From assembly GCF_001403615.1 (NCBI RefSeq), contig NZ_LN879455.1, positions 186,001 to 250,000 on the forward strand: DNA of 64,000 bases. Reading direction: 5' to 3'. A program made the position numbers and the translations under genes. Of the stretch, positions 26,850 through 36,600 are shown one piece after another (position 1 is the stretch's first letter; every line of letters begins with the position of its first letter). The stretch comes from Desnuesiella massiliensis (GTDB lineage Bacteria > Bacillota > Clostridia > Clostridiales > Clostridiaceae). A model generated the notes under the pieces. That model did not search any database. It saw nothing but the letters and a program-made list of their open reading frames with translations, and had not been told where the DNA came from.

Positions 26850-27686
26850 ATGTTATTTGATTTTCATATGCACTCTACTTATTCCGATGGAAGTTCAACT
26901 ATGGTAGAGATATTTGAAAAGGCAAAGGCTTTAGATTTAAAAGCTCTTGCTATAACGGACCATGATACTACATTAGGTTTGGGATTAGAGAAGAAACTGA
27001 GTAAGGAATATAGTATCCCCTTTATATCAGCAGTGGAATTTACTGCAATGGAACAAGGAACAAAGTTTCATGTTTTAGCTTATAATGTAGATGCAGCTTC
27101 TCAAGAGCTTAAGGATTATTCTGTAAAGCTGTTAGAATATCTTAATAAAAGATCTTCCCTTCAGATAGAGATGCTTCAAAGACAGGGTATTGATATACCT
27201 AAGGAAGAATTTTTTAAGGAAAGTAATGGAGGCCCTCTGTACAGAGCCAAGTTATTGAGAACCTTGGCTAGATACAATTACTTAGATGTAGAGGAAATTA
27301 TGATGAGCTTAAAAAAGTATTTTGGAGAAGGGGGACCTTGTTACTTGCCAGAGGATTATAAATATATGGATTTTGAATCTATGGTAAAAATGATTAAAAG
27401 AAATAATGGAGTGGTAGTTTTAGCGCATCCTACAAAAATTAAAAAGAAGAATTCTAGATTATATTATGAGTTAATTAATAGTGAGCTTTTAGATGGCATA
27501 GAAGTATATCATCCTTCTATTGAAGCTGAAGTTAAGAATGAATTAGAAAAGATTATTCTAAGCAAAAGCTTATTATGCACTGGTGGCTCTGATTACCATG
27601 GGATGTATAATAAAAGAAATACTCCTTTATGTGGAATAGAAATTCCAGAAAAGGTATATAAGGATTTATTACCCTTTATTCAATAA
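26850..27686 (+). CDS. PHP-domain phosphoesterase (YciV/TrpH-like)
   Basis: 278 residues. ATG 26850 is positioned after AGGTGG; the GTG at 26838 overlaps that site. Metal-binding PHP motifs are DFHMHSTYSDG, ITDHDT, AHPTK and GGSDYHG. Relatives are nucleoside 3',5'-bisphosphate phosphatases or 5'-3' RNases (YciV/RNase AM); the exact substrate is not clear. It starts 16 bp after the PTS gene and shares its RAT-controlled transcript, which is unusual for a nucleotide phosphatase and raises the possibility of another phosphorylated substrate. Confidence 0.8.
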   Translation: MLFDFHMHSTYSDGSSTMVEIFEKAKALDLKALAITDHDTTLGLGLEKKLSKEYSIPFISAVEFTAMEQGTKFHVLAYNVDAASQELKDYSVKLLEYLNKRSSLQIEMLQRQGIDIPKEEFFKESNGGPLYRAKLLRTLARYNYLDVEEIMMSLKKYFGEGGPCYLPEDYKYMDFESMVKMIKRNNGVVVLAHPTKIKKKNSRLYYELINSELLDGIEVYHPSIEAEVKNELEKIILSKSLLCTGGSDYHGMYNKRNTPLCGIEIPEKVYKDLLPFIQ

Positions 27687-27708
27687 GTTAGCCATAAATA
27701 TTTATATA

Positions 27709-27726
27709 TAGTGCTTATAAGCACTA
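27709..27726. promoter_or_regulatory. Perfect 18-bp palindrome
   Basis: TAGTGCTTATAAGCACTA is self-complementary over its full length and lies directly before the RNA fold at 27730, between the PHP gene and mgtC. It could be an operator for a dimeric repressor or a weak terminator stem. Confidence 0.4.
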
Positions 27727-27729
27727 AAC

Positions 27730-27772
27730 ATGTGCCGCGGAAGGCTAAGAGATTAGCCGTGAAGTGGCACAT
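27730..27772 (+). ncRNA. Candidate structured RNA element upstream of mgtC
   Basis: Outer stem of 9 bp (ATGTGCCGC 27730-27738 with GTGGCACAT 27764-27772, one G-U), a 4x5 purine-rich internal loop (GGAA / GTGAA), inner stem of 6 bp (GGCTAA/TTAGCC) and a GAGA GNRA tetraloop. It ends 40 bp before the mgtC start and is not followed by a T run, so it is not a typical terminator. It is GC-richer than its surroundings. It does not match the M-box or any riboswitch I can recall. Confidence 0.5.
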
Positions 27773-27812
27773 ATTTATTATCTAAGTATTATTTATAAAA
27801 GGAGTGATATTA

Positions 27813-28511
27813 TTGGCTATATATGAAGTAATTTTAAGATTATTTTTAGCCATTGCGGTGGGTGGTTTGATAGGATATGAAAGAGAGTTTAAAAATAGAC
27901 CAGCAGGCTTTAGAACTCATATTTTAGTATGTCTAGGAGCTACAATTATATCAATGATTCAAAGGTATTCCGTGGATGAGGTAATTGGACTTGTTACTCA
28001 ATATCCAGAGTTAGCATCTGGGCTTAAAGCGGATTTTGGTAGGCTCGGGGCTCAAGTTATAAGTGGAGTAGGTTTTTTAGGAGCAGGTACCATCATACAG
28101 GATAAGGGTTGTGTAAAAGGGCTCACTACAGCTGCTAGTTTGTGGGTGGTAGCTTGTATTGGGCTCGCTGTAGGTTATGGCTATTATTTTCTAAGTATTG
28201 TATCGGCATTGAGTGTATTTTTAGTATTGGTATCTTTAAAAAGATTTGAAAGTAGTCTATTAGGATTTAATTCTATTAAGCTGCAGGTAGAGTATAAGGA
28301 TGAAGATTATAGCATAGAGAAATTGGAGGAGTTTTTTAAACAAAGGAGAATTAAGATAAAGGAAATTCAATATTTATATGATAAAGAAAAAAAGTGTAAT
28401 ACTAATATATATGTACTTTCTGTTCCATGGTTTATTAATGGTAAAAGGCTAGTGAATGATATTAATTATAATGTGAATTTTACAGAAATAAGCTGTGCTA
28501 GGTTAATATAA
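27813..28511 (+). CDS. MgtC/SapB family membrane protein
   Basis: 232 residues with four or five spans in the first 150 (AVGGLIGYEREFKNRPAGFRTH, LGATIISMI, GFLGAGTIIQ, GLTTAASLW), then a soluble ACT-like tail. TTG 27813 is preferred as start because AAAAGGAG lies 8 nt upstream; the GTG at 27804 overlaps that site. MgtC proteins are associated with magnesium homeostasis and virulence, acting in some bacteria on membrane potential or phosphate uptake rather than as Mg transporters. The leader contains a palindrome and a structured RNA. Confidence 0.88.
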   Translation: MAIYEVILRLFLAIAVGGLIGYEREFKNRPAGFRTHILVCLGATIISMIQRYSVDEVIGLVTQYPELASGLKADFGRLGAQVISGVGFLGAGTIIQDKGCVKGLTTAASLWVVACIGLAVGYGYYFLSIVSALSVFLVLVSLKRFESSLLGFNSIKLQVEYKDEDYSIEKLEEFFKQRRIKIKEIQYLYDKEKKCNTNIYVLSVPWFINGKRLVNDINYNVNFTEISCARLI

Positions 28512-28608
28512 TATGGCAATACAAAGGCAATATGGATGTTTATGGTATATATCGAAATATAAAAGATAAATTTTTTACTTTGTTTAAAATAAATTAATAA
28601 TTTAAATT

Positions 28609-28636
28609 TTTACATAAAGCATCATTGTGTTATAAT
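28609..28636 (+). promoter_or_regulatory. SigA-type promoter of ftsEX
   Basis: -35 TTTACA (28609-28614), 16-bp spacer, perfect -10 TATAAT (28631-28636), about 55 bp before the ftsE start. Confidence 0.65.
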
Positions 28637-28691
28637 AGTTATAGTTAAGCGTAGTATAAACTGTAGAAAAATAGTATAAGGGGTTGTTCAC

Positions 28692-29378
28692 ATGATCGAA
28701 TTTAAGAAGGTTTCTAAAACCTATGACAATAATGTTAATGCATTAATCAATGTAGATGTGACTATAGACAGAGGGGAGTTTGTATTTTTAGTAGGACCTA
28801 GTGGCGCTGGAAAGTCTACCTTTATAAAGCTACTTTTAAAGGAAGTAGATCCTACTAGTGGTAAAATTCTTGTTAATAGTAAAGATATAACTGAGATTAA
28901 GAGAAGAGAAATTCCTTATTATAGAAGAAAAATAGGTATGGTATTTCAAGACTTTAGACTTATACCTAATTTAAATGTATATGAGAATGTAGCCTTTGCC
29001 ATGAGAGTAGTAGAGGCAGCACCAAAGGACATTAGAAAAAGAGTACCTATGGTTTTATCCTTGGTAGGCCTTTCAGAAAAATATAAGGTTTTTCCTCATG
29101 AACTTTCTGGTGGAGAGCAGCAGAGGGTTTCTTTGGCAAGAGCAATGGTGAACAACCCATCCTTGTTAATAGCAGACGAACCTACCGGTAATTTAGACCC
29201 TGAAACCGCTATGGATATAATGAACCTTTTAGATGATATAAACAGAGCTGGAACTACTATACTCATGGCTACCCATGCTAAGGATATAGTAGATCAAATG
29301 AAGAAAAGAGTTATAGCTATAGAAAAAGGAACTGTAGCTAGAGATGAACAGAGAGGTAGGTACGGATATGAAGATTAG
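28692..29378 (+). CDS. ftsE: Cell-division ABC ATPase FtsE
   Basis: 228 residues, family-typical length. Walker A GPSGAGKST, the Q-loop FQDFRL, signature LSGGEQQR, Walker B LLIADEPTG. With FtsX it forms a membrane complex that activates peptidoglycan hydrolases through an extracellular signal rather than acting as a transporter. It overlaps ftsX by 11 nt. In B. subtilis the order ftsE-ftsX-ctpB-minJ is the same as here. Confidence 0.97.
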   Translation: MIEFKKVSKTYDNNVNALINVDVTIDRGEFVFLVGPSGAGKSTFIKLLLKEVDPTSGKILVNSKDITEIKRREIPYYRRKIGMVFQDFRLIPNLNVYENVAFAMRVVEAAPKDIRKRVPMVLSLVGLSEKYKVFPHELSGGEQQRVSLARAMVNNPSLLIADEPTGNLDPETAMDIMNLLDDINRAGTTILMATHAKDIVDQMKKRVIAIEKGTVARDEQRGRYGYED

Positions 29379-30258
29379 TACATTTAAAGCATTTTTTATA
29401 GATGCATTAAAAAGCCTAAGGAGAAATAAAACCATCAGCCTTGCTTCGGCTATTACAGTATCAGCAACCTTGTTTATTTTCGGTATATTTTTATTGCTAG
29501 CCTTAAATATTAATGAAAATGTAAATAATGTGGAATCAAAAATTGAAATTAAAGTTTATCTAAAGGATGATGTAACTTTATTTCAACAAAGGGATATAGA
29601 AAATAAGCTAAAGGGCAGCGAAGGAGTAAAGGAAGTAGTTTTTGAAAGCAAGAGCGAAGCTTTAAATAATTTTAGAGAGCAATTAAAAGAGAATAAGGGT
29701 ATTTTAAGTGGATATGATAGTTCGAACAATCCTATGCAGAATGCTTTTATAGTAAGATTAGAAAAACCTGAGTTTGCAGATTCCGCATCTGCAGCGGTTA
29801 AAGATATGACTGGTATAGACGAAGTAGTAAATGATAGAGACCTTATTAACAAGATATCTGCAGTTTCAAATACCATAAGATGGGCAGGAGTAGTATTATT
29901 TATAGTATTAATAGGAGTATCTTTGTTCTTAATAGGAAATACTATAAAGCTTACAGTATTTTCAAGACGTCGTGAGATAGGCATAATGAAATTTGTAGGA
30001 GCTACAGACTGGTTCATAAGATGGCCTTTTATAATAGAAGGAGTAGTCATAGGCTTAGTAGGAGCCATATTATCTAATTTAACTTTATATTATTCTTATA
30101 AGCTAGCGTTCTCGGCTATAACTCAACAATTAATAACAGTACCCTTAGTTAGTCCTGCATATGTACTAGGTAGTATGATGTGGGAGTTTATCCTAGCGGG
30201 AATAAGCATAGGTGCTCTAGGAAGTATATTATCTTTAAGAAAATTCTTGGCAGTATAG
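29368..30258 (+). CDS. ftsX: Cell-division membrane protein FtsX
   Basis: 296 residues. ATG 29368 (MKISTFKAFFIDALKSL) is chosen, with AGAGGTAGG upstream inside ftsE; the 29344 start lacks a site. One TM near residues 21-44, an extracellular domain of about 120 residues (ECD, EIKVYLKDDVT...), then three C-terminal spans with the FtsX-type SRRREIGIMKFVGATDWFIRWPF loop. It transmits FtsE ATP cycles to cell-wall hydrolases. A family A repeat follows 17 bp after the stop. Confidence 0.96.
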   Translation: MKISTFKAFFIDALKSLRRNKTISLASAITVSATLFIFGIFLLLALNINENVNNVESKIEIKVYLKDDVTLFQQRDIENKLKGSEGVKEVVFESKSEALNNFREQLKENKGILSGYDSSNNPMQNAFIVRLEKPEFADSASAAVKDMTGIDEVVNDRDLINKISAVSNTIRWAGVVLFIVLIGVSLFLIGNTIKLTVFSRRREIGIMKFVGATDWFIRWPFIIEGVVIGLVGAILSNLTLYYSYKLAFSAITQQLITVPLVSPAYVLGSMMWEFILAGISIGALGSILSLRKFLAV

Positions 30259-30275
30259 AGAGAAGCTTGTGAAAA

Positions 30276-30383
30276 TATAGGAGGATGTAAAAAAAGGTGT
30301 TCTATAGGTTTCACTACACCGCACGTGGAGTCCCACCAGCGGTCTGTGAAAAAGAACATCTATGTTTTTCACATCCTCCTATA
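30276..30383 (+). repeat. Palindromic repeat family A, copy 3 (108 bp)
   Basis: TATAGGAGGATGTAAAAAAA at the left and TTTTTCACATCCTCCTATA at the right around CCGCACGTGGAGTCCCACCAGCGG. It lies between ftsX and ctpA. The remaining 245 bp before ctpA are AT-rich with no recognisable gene. Confidence 0.9.
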
Positions 30384-30628
30384 ATATGCTAAAATAAAGG
30401 TATTTGTTTAAAGATAGAGTTGTGATTTTTGAAAGGCTTATCTTTATCAGATACCTTAATTTAAATAAATTTTTATGTAATTATATAATAAATAAAGATT
30501 ATTTATGATTAAGATGGTTAATTATAAATATATATATTAATATAAAATCAGATATATTTACATACAATATTATTAATAATATATTTTGTATTTATTTAAG
30601 CTGTTGAGAAAAAGAAAGGATGGCTATT

Positions 30629-31918
30629 ATGGAATTTAAAGATGATGAAATTAAGCCCGTTAGGAAAAAAGGTAAAGCTAAATGGATTGTTCTAGTAGTA
30701 GCTCTATTAGTTGTTACAAATACTATAGCCTTTTTTGCTGGAAATGTAGCTGCTGTATCTATGCCTGGTATAGGGTTAAGAGATATGGAAGTAAAGAAAT
30801 CCCTTGAAGGTATTAAAGACGTCAGTAAGTTTAAAAAATTGTTTGATATAAGGGATAAACTTTATTTAACCTATGATGGAGAGATTAATGAGGACCTTCT
30901 TATAGAGGGTGCTATTAAGGGTATGGTAAATTCATTAGGTGATCCTTATACTGTATTTATGAATAAAAAGGAGTTTGCGGATTTATTAGAGAAGAATGAA
31001 GGAAGCTATGTGGGCTTAGGAATACAAGTAGGGGTTAAGGACGATAAAATTGTTGTAATCAGCGCTTTTGATGGTTCTCCCGCAGAAAAAGCAGGCATCC
31101 TTTCCGGAGATGTAATCCTAAAGGTCAACGATACAGAAGTATCGGGAAAAGATATGGATAAAGCTGTATCTATGATGAAGGGTAAGGACAAAGTAAATGT
31201 AAAGATAACCTTATTTAGAGAGAGTAAAGGAAACTTTGATCTGAATGTAAAAAGAGATGTAATAAATATGGTTACTGTTAAAGGAGAAATGCTAGATAAC
31301 TCTATAGGCTATATAAACATAGCTATGTTTGATGAAAAGACAAGTGATGAGTTCAATAAAGCATTGAAATCCTTAAAAGATAAGGGGATGAAAGGATTAA
31401 TCTTAGATTTAAGAGGAAATCCTGGTGGACTTCTAACAGAATGTGTTAATGTGGTTTCAAATTTCGTAGAAAAAGGTAAGGTAATTGTTTCTACTATCGA
31501 TAAATATAAAAATGAGGAAAAAAATGTTTCTAAGGGTGGTATTGCTCAAGGCTTACCTTTAGTAGTATTGACAGATGAAGGAACAGCTAGTGCTTCAGAA
31601 ATAGTATCCGGTGCTGTAAGAGATTATAAAATAGGAACATTAGTTGGAACTAGGACCTTTGGAAAAGGTGTAGTACAAAGAATTTTTGATGCTGGAGATG
31701 GAGAAGGTTTAAAGATAACCGTATCTAAATATTATACTCCTAATGGTGAAAATATTCATAAGATAGGAATAGCACCTGATATAGAAGTGCCTTATACACC
31801 AGAAATGATAGAAAAAAATAGAAAAGCATACGAAGAGTCAAAAGGTAAGCTGAATTTAAGAAGTGTTGACCCTCAGTTTAACAAGGCTGTGGAGGTTATT
31901 AAAGAGAAAGTTAAGTAG
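30629..31918 (+). CDS. ctpA: Carboxy-terminal processing protease, S41 family
   Basis: 429 residues; ATG 30629 lies 8 nt after AAAGGA, while ATG 30620 overlaps it. A single N-terminal membrane span (about 16-38), a PDZ domain (YVGLGIQVGVKDDKIVVIS...PAEKAGILSGDVILKVN), then the S41 fold with the nucleophile Ser in GTASASEI and the general-base Lys in FGKGVVQ. B. subtilis CtpB at this position cleaves SpoIVFA to trigger SigK activation; other members process envelope proteins. It is followed 14 bp later by a MinJ-like PDZ protein. Confidence 0.94.
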   Translation: MEFKDDEIKPVRKKGKAKWIVLVVALLVVTNTIAFFAGNVAAVSMPGIGLRDMEVKKSLEGIKDVSKFKKLFDIRDKLYLTYDGEINEDLLIEGAIKGMVNSLGDPYTVFMNKKEFADLLEKNEGSYVGLGIQVGVKDDKIVVISAFDGSPAEKAGILSGDVILKVNDTEVSGKDMDKAVSMMKGKDKVNVKITLFRESKGNFDLNVKRDVINMVTVKGEMLDNSIGYINIAMFDEKTSDEFNKALKSLKDKGMKGLILDLRGNPGGLLTECVNVVSNFVEKGKVIVSTIDKYKNEEKNVSKGGIAQGLPLVVLTDEGTASASEIVSGAVRDYKIGTLVGTRTFGKGVVQRIFDAGDGEGLKITVSKYYTPNGENIHKIGIAPDIEVPYTPEMIEKNRKAYEESKGKLNLRSVDPQFNKAVEVIKEKVK

Positions 31919-31932
31919 GAGGATTTCATTTA

Positions 31933-33252
31933 ATGAATATAGCAATATATACGCTTAGGTCTATAGCTCAAGCCTTGATAAATCCTTATTTGGTAATTAT
32001 TCTGGTGTTCATTGGTTTTATATTTTACAGACAGAACAAAAAAACCTCAATTATGCAAAAAATGATTATTGGGGAGACCTTAAACTCTCCCCTAGAACTT
32101 ACCTTATCCCAGATAGTAATAGGTATTTTTGCAGGAACCATAGCTAGTATGGCTCTTTCCTATGGAGGAGTAATGTTTGGAGAAAATTCAGGTATAGATC
32201 TTATTTTTATTTTTTCTATACTTTTAATGACCATAAGTCCAAGATTTATATGCTTCTCCTATTCAGGGGCAATTTTAGGTTTTGTTAGTCTTGTTTTTAA
32301 AATATTTAATATTAATAATATCGGTGTACTATCCAGCTTAGGAGTAGCACCTGACATATTGATGACTTTAGACATAACTGCACTAATGACCCTTGTGGGA
32401 GTTTTACATATAGTAGAAGGGATTTTAGTAATAATTGATGGACACAGAGGAGCTATACCTGTATTTACAAATAAAGAAGATAAGATAATAGGTGGTTTTG
32501 CCCTAAAAAGGTATTGGGCATTACCTATAGCTATATTTCTAATTTTAAACAACAATACAGTGATAGGTGGAGAGAGCATAGGAACACCAGATTGGTGGCC
32601 ATTAATTAATCATTCTTTAAGTTCCACTATTTTACAGACGGCAGTATTAGGATTAATGCCATTCTATGGTGTTATAGGATATAACTCTGTTACTTTTACA
32701 AAAAATAAAAAAGAAAAAGCATTACTTTCAGGAGTCTCTATTTTCATATTTGGAATAGCCCTAACCTTAGTAGCTCAATTAGCTACAAAAGGATTGGTAT
32801 GGCAATTTATTGTGGTGTTCTTTGCACCTCTGGCTCATGAGTTCATGTTATATATTCAAAGGTATATGGAAGAAAAGGGCAAGCCTAAATTTGTCAGCGA
32901 TGATGAGGGGATTATGGTATTAGAGGTATCACCTAATTCTCCAGCTTATGAAATGGGAATTAAAAGTGGTGACAAAGTGCTTCAAATTAATGATGATCCT
33001 GTGGATAATGAAATATCTATATATAAATTCATAAGCAAAAATTTACAGGATGTAAGATTGAAAATAAAAGATTCCAAGGGTTTAATAAGAGATATGCATT
33101 TTGATATTTTGCAGGGAGATAAAAAGATAGGAATGGTACTTGTGCCAAAGGTAATGCCTAAAGAAAGTACAGTGGTAAAATTTGAAGATGAGAAATTTAA
33201 GGATGTCTTAGATAAGTTGAGAAACAAAGATAAAGATGATGAAGATAAATAA
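31933..33252 (+). CDS. MinJ-like multi-pass membrane protein with C-terminal PDZ domain
   Basis: 439 residues with about eight membrane spans in the first 310, followed by one PDZ domain (MVLEVSPNSPAYEMGIKSGDKVLQIND) and a highly charged tail ending DKDDEDK. The topology and location directly after ctp and before uvrB-uvrA match B. subtilis MinJ (YvjD), which links MinD to DivIVA at division sites. Sequence identity to MinJ cannot be judged here, so this is a positional and architectural call. RBS TAGGAGGATT. Confidence 0.7.
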   Translation: MNIAIYTLRSIAQALINPYLVIILVFIGFIFYRQNKKTSIMQKMIIGETLNSPLELTLSQIVIGIFAGTIASMALSYGGVMFGENSGIDLIFIFSILLMTISPRFICFSYSGAILGFVSLVFKIFNINNIGVLSSLGVAPDILMTLDITALMTLVGVLHIVEGILVIIDGHRGAIPVFTNKEDKIIGGFALKRYWALPIAIFLILNNNTVIGGESIGTPDWWPLINHSLSSTILQTAVLGLMPFYGVIGYNSVTFTKNKKEKALLSGVSIFIFGIALTLVAQLATKGLVWQFIVVFFAPLAHEFMLYIQRYMEEKGKPKFVSDDEGIMVLEVSPNSPAYEMGIKSGDKVLQINDDPVDNEISIYKFISKNLQDVRLKIKDSKGLIRDMHFDILQGDKKIGMVLVPKVMPKESTVVKFEDEKFKDVLDKLRNKDKDDEDK

Positions 33253-33284
33253 GTGAAAAAAAGTTTAAAACATTTAAAAAACAC

Positions 33285-33313
33285 TTGAAAATAATTTCAT
33301 AAAGTGGTATGTT
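33285..33313 (+). promoter_or_regulatory. Possible promoter of the LPXTG serine hydrolase gene
   Basis: TTGAAA (33285-33290), 17-bp spacer, TATGTT (33308-33313). About 34 bp before the second RAT. Moderate match only. Confidence 0.35.
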
Positions 33314-33346
33314 TATAGTAACATGTTAAATATTTCATATAATTAA

Positions 33347-33415
33347 GCGTGTTACTGGTAGCAGGCATGAGCTTAAAAGACTGAGAGAATTAAAAGTCTT
33401 TTAAGCTCTTTTTAT
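33347..33415 (+). promoter_or_regulatory. Second RAT antiterminator target overlapping a terminator
   Basis: GCGTGTTACTGG-TA-GCAGGCATGAGC (33347-33372) differs from the murP RAT only by one A in the apical loop. GAGC again starts the competing terminator: GAGCTTAAAAGACT (33369-33382) with AGTCTTTTAAGCTC (33395-33408), 14 perfect pairs and then TTTTTATTTTT. It controls the serine hydrolase gene that starts about 190 bp later. RATs normally precede PTS or glycosidase genes. Confidence 0.88.
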
Positions 33416-33607
33416 TTTTATATATGCATTGTAAAAGTAAAGAAAAACATTAATATTGCTTTAAATATCAGAATGTTTTGAAAAATATAGGCCCATATAG
33501 TAAGTCTTATTAAAAATAGTATATTAGAGGGGGGAGGTTAACTATAAGTTCATAGCAGTTGTATTATTTAAAGAAGAAAGATCAAACTATTAATAGGGGG
33601 TTAAGTT

Positions 33608-36600
33608 ATGAAGAAAAATTTTAAAATTATGGCATCTGCCTTAGCTATAGCAGGTTTAATAGTTAATTCTACTGTAGCTAACACCTTTGCAAAAGAAAAA
33701 GTAGATGGTAATCTGAATTTTAATACTACTTCAGAGAGCCTAGCTGTAAGATATAGGAGCAGCTTTAAGGGATATAAAGGCAGTGGACAAATCTATGTTA
33801 AGGCTAATGGGGTGCGGTCAGCAGATTTATATGTAAACGGAAATTTAATAGATATATCTCAAGCTTTAAAAAATAATGAGGCAATTATAGATATTGGTAA
33901 GTATACTATTGATGGTGATAATAATATAAAGGTATTGAATGTTTTACCTCGCAATTCTATGCTTGAAGTTAAAGCCTTGGCACCTACAATAACTAATGGA
34001 AAGCCAGAAGAAAATGGATTTTCTACAGAAAAACTAAAGGGTTTGGATAATTTTATAGACTCAGAAACCAAGGGAATAGATCCTATAACAGGTAAAAATT
34101 ATATTAGTACGGGAGTGCTTAAAGGGGAGTTTCCAGGAGCTTCTATAGCTATAATTAAAGACGGGAAATTAGTTAAAAATACAGCCTATGGACATACAAA
34201 GCTGTGGGATAAATATGAAAAGGTACAAAATCCTGAAAAGGTTCAATTAGATACACTATTTGATTTGGCATCTAACACAAAAATGTATGCTACTAATTTT
34301 GCTTTAATGAAGCTTGTGTATGAAGGTAAGCTAAATTTAGATGATAAGCTTCAAAAATACTTACCTGGATACAAGGATGAGCCTGATGCAAAGTTTAAAG
34401 GCAAGGATAAAATAACAATTAGAAATTTATTACATCATAATGCAGGCCATGCAGCATCTGTAAAGTTTTATGATAAGGATAGAGCAGAAGGACTTTTTTC
34501 CGTAAAGAAAGAGGATACGGTTAAATTATTTGATAAAGTTCCTTTGACTTATGAAGTAGGAACTCAGGTGCTTTATAGCGATACAGATTATATGATTCTA
34601 GGATATATAGTTGAATTAATAACTGGAGAAGCATTAGATGAATATGTAGAGAAAAATATATATAAACCTTTAGGACTTACTCGAACTTGCTTTAATCCAT
34701 TACAAAAGGGCTTTAAAAAAGAAGAAATTGCAGCTACCGAAAGAAATGGAAATACTCGAGATGGATCAATTATGTTTGAAGGCGTTAGAGATTATGTTCT
34801 TCAAGGAGAAGTTCATGATGAGAAGGCATTTTATTCAATGCAAGGAGTATCCGGTCATGCTGGGTTATTTTCCACAGCTAAAGAATTAGCAATCCTTTGT
34901 CAGGTTGTTCTTAATGGAGGAAGTTACGGGGATATAACTGTATTTGATAGAGAAACCTTAGATGAATTTATAAAACCTTCTTATTCTGGAGCGGACTGGG
35001 GCTTAGGATGGAATATCCAAGATGGGAATAGAACTAGAAATTGGATGTTTTCTCCTTATACCTATAATACTATAGGGCATACAGGATGGACAGGAACTTT
35101 AACTAATATTGATTTTGAAAACGATATGATAGTGGTATTATTAACAAATCAAAGAAACTCTCCTTGTCCAGAAGGAAACTTTGAAAGCGCTAAGTATGAG
35201 ACAGGGAGATATGGAAGTATAACAACTTTGGCTTATGAAGCTTTATTAGAAGATATAAGTTCTACAGCTGCTAGCAATTTTGAAGGTATTACAGAGCCTA
35301 TAGATAGTAAAGGCTCTCAAACAGATCCGCTATTTCCAGATAAATCTCAATCTTCACGCTATCATGTAAATAACAAAAGAGGTTTTTATGGATTTAAAGG
35401 CAGTGGAGAAATTGTAGTGGAAAACCAAGGTGCCACTAACGCAGAGCTATATATTAATGGGAATAAAATTGATATAAGCTCTACATTGCAAGAAAATAAG
35501 AAAAGCCAACGAATAAAGATAGGAAAGTATACTGTAGATGGGGTGAATGCATTAAAGGTAATGAATATTCAGCCCAAAGAAGGAAAAATCAATGTGAGGA
35601 TATTATATCCTGAGGTTATGAAGCTTAAGGCAGAAGATATGAAGGCTCTTTCAGAGAACTTCAATAGAATTGATGAAGTAATAAATTCAGAGGTTAAGTT
35701 TGGAATGCAGGGAGCTGCATTATCTGTTGTAAGAAACGGTAAGTTAGTAAAAAGTAATTTCTATGGAAGTACTATAAAAAATAATACTTTGTTTGATTTA
35801 GGTAATGGAACAGAAATATTCTCTACTAACTTAGCTATAGCAAAATTGATCAATGATAAGCTTATAAACTATAATGATTCTATAGAAAAATACCTTCCTG
35901 GTGCTCATAAGGATATAAAGATAAAGCATTTACTTGAACATACTTCTGGTCTTCCAGAGAAAATTAATTCTGATGCCAACGACCCTTTAACAAGAGAGCA
36001 AGAATTAGATAAGTTAACAAGCTTAGTTACAGATTTTAAGCCAGGTTCGAAGGTTAGGTATAGTGAATATGATAGTATTTTATTAGGCTGCATAATGGAA
36101 AAGGTTACGGGAATGACTCAGGATAAATATGTTGAAGAAAATATATATAAGCCTTTAGGTCTAAAAAATACTTTATATAACCCCATAGCTAAGGGTTATG
36201 ATAAAGAAAATATAATATCTTTTAATAAAGATAAATTTACTATAAATAATTTAAAGGGAGTTTCTGGACATTATGGGCTATATTCAAATGTCAATGATTT
36301 AACAGTGCTTTCCCAAGCGATTATAAATTATGGTGGATATGGCGGCATAAAATTGTTTGATAAGGATACGGCTGCTCATTTCATAAGCCCATTAGATATA
36401 ACCTCTGCTCAAGGTCTGGGTTTTATCAGACAGGGAGAGTTTAAAAACATAGATTTGCTTGGAGCTTATGGAAACAGTAAGGTTGTGGGCTGGAAATCAG
36501 ATACAGGACTATCAGTGGTTATAAATCCTACTGAGTATACTGCAACTATTTATATGACAAATAGCTCCGAAAAGGATAGATATGTTTCCTCTAAAGGAGA

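Noticed and set aside
27730..27772. M-box (Mg2+) riboswitch before mgtC
   Set aside because: Far too short and without the conserved M-box loops; kept only as an unknown structured RNA.
29583..30068. 161-codon ORF on the minus strand inside ftsX
   Set aside because: A shadow of the ftsX coding frame; no ribosome site, no recognisable domain, and ftsX is certain.
33531..33607. Leader peptide after the strong GAGGGGGGAGG at 33532
   Set aside because: No start codon is correctly spaced after it; the nearest TTG frame overlaps the hydrolase start and has no support.
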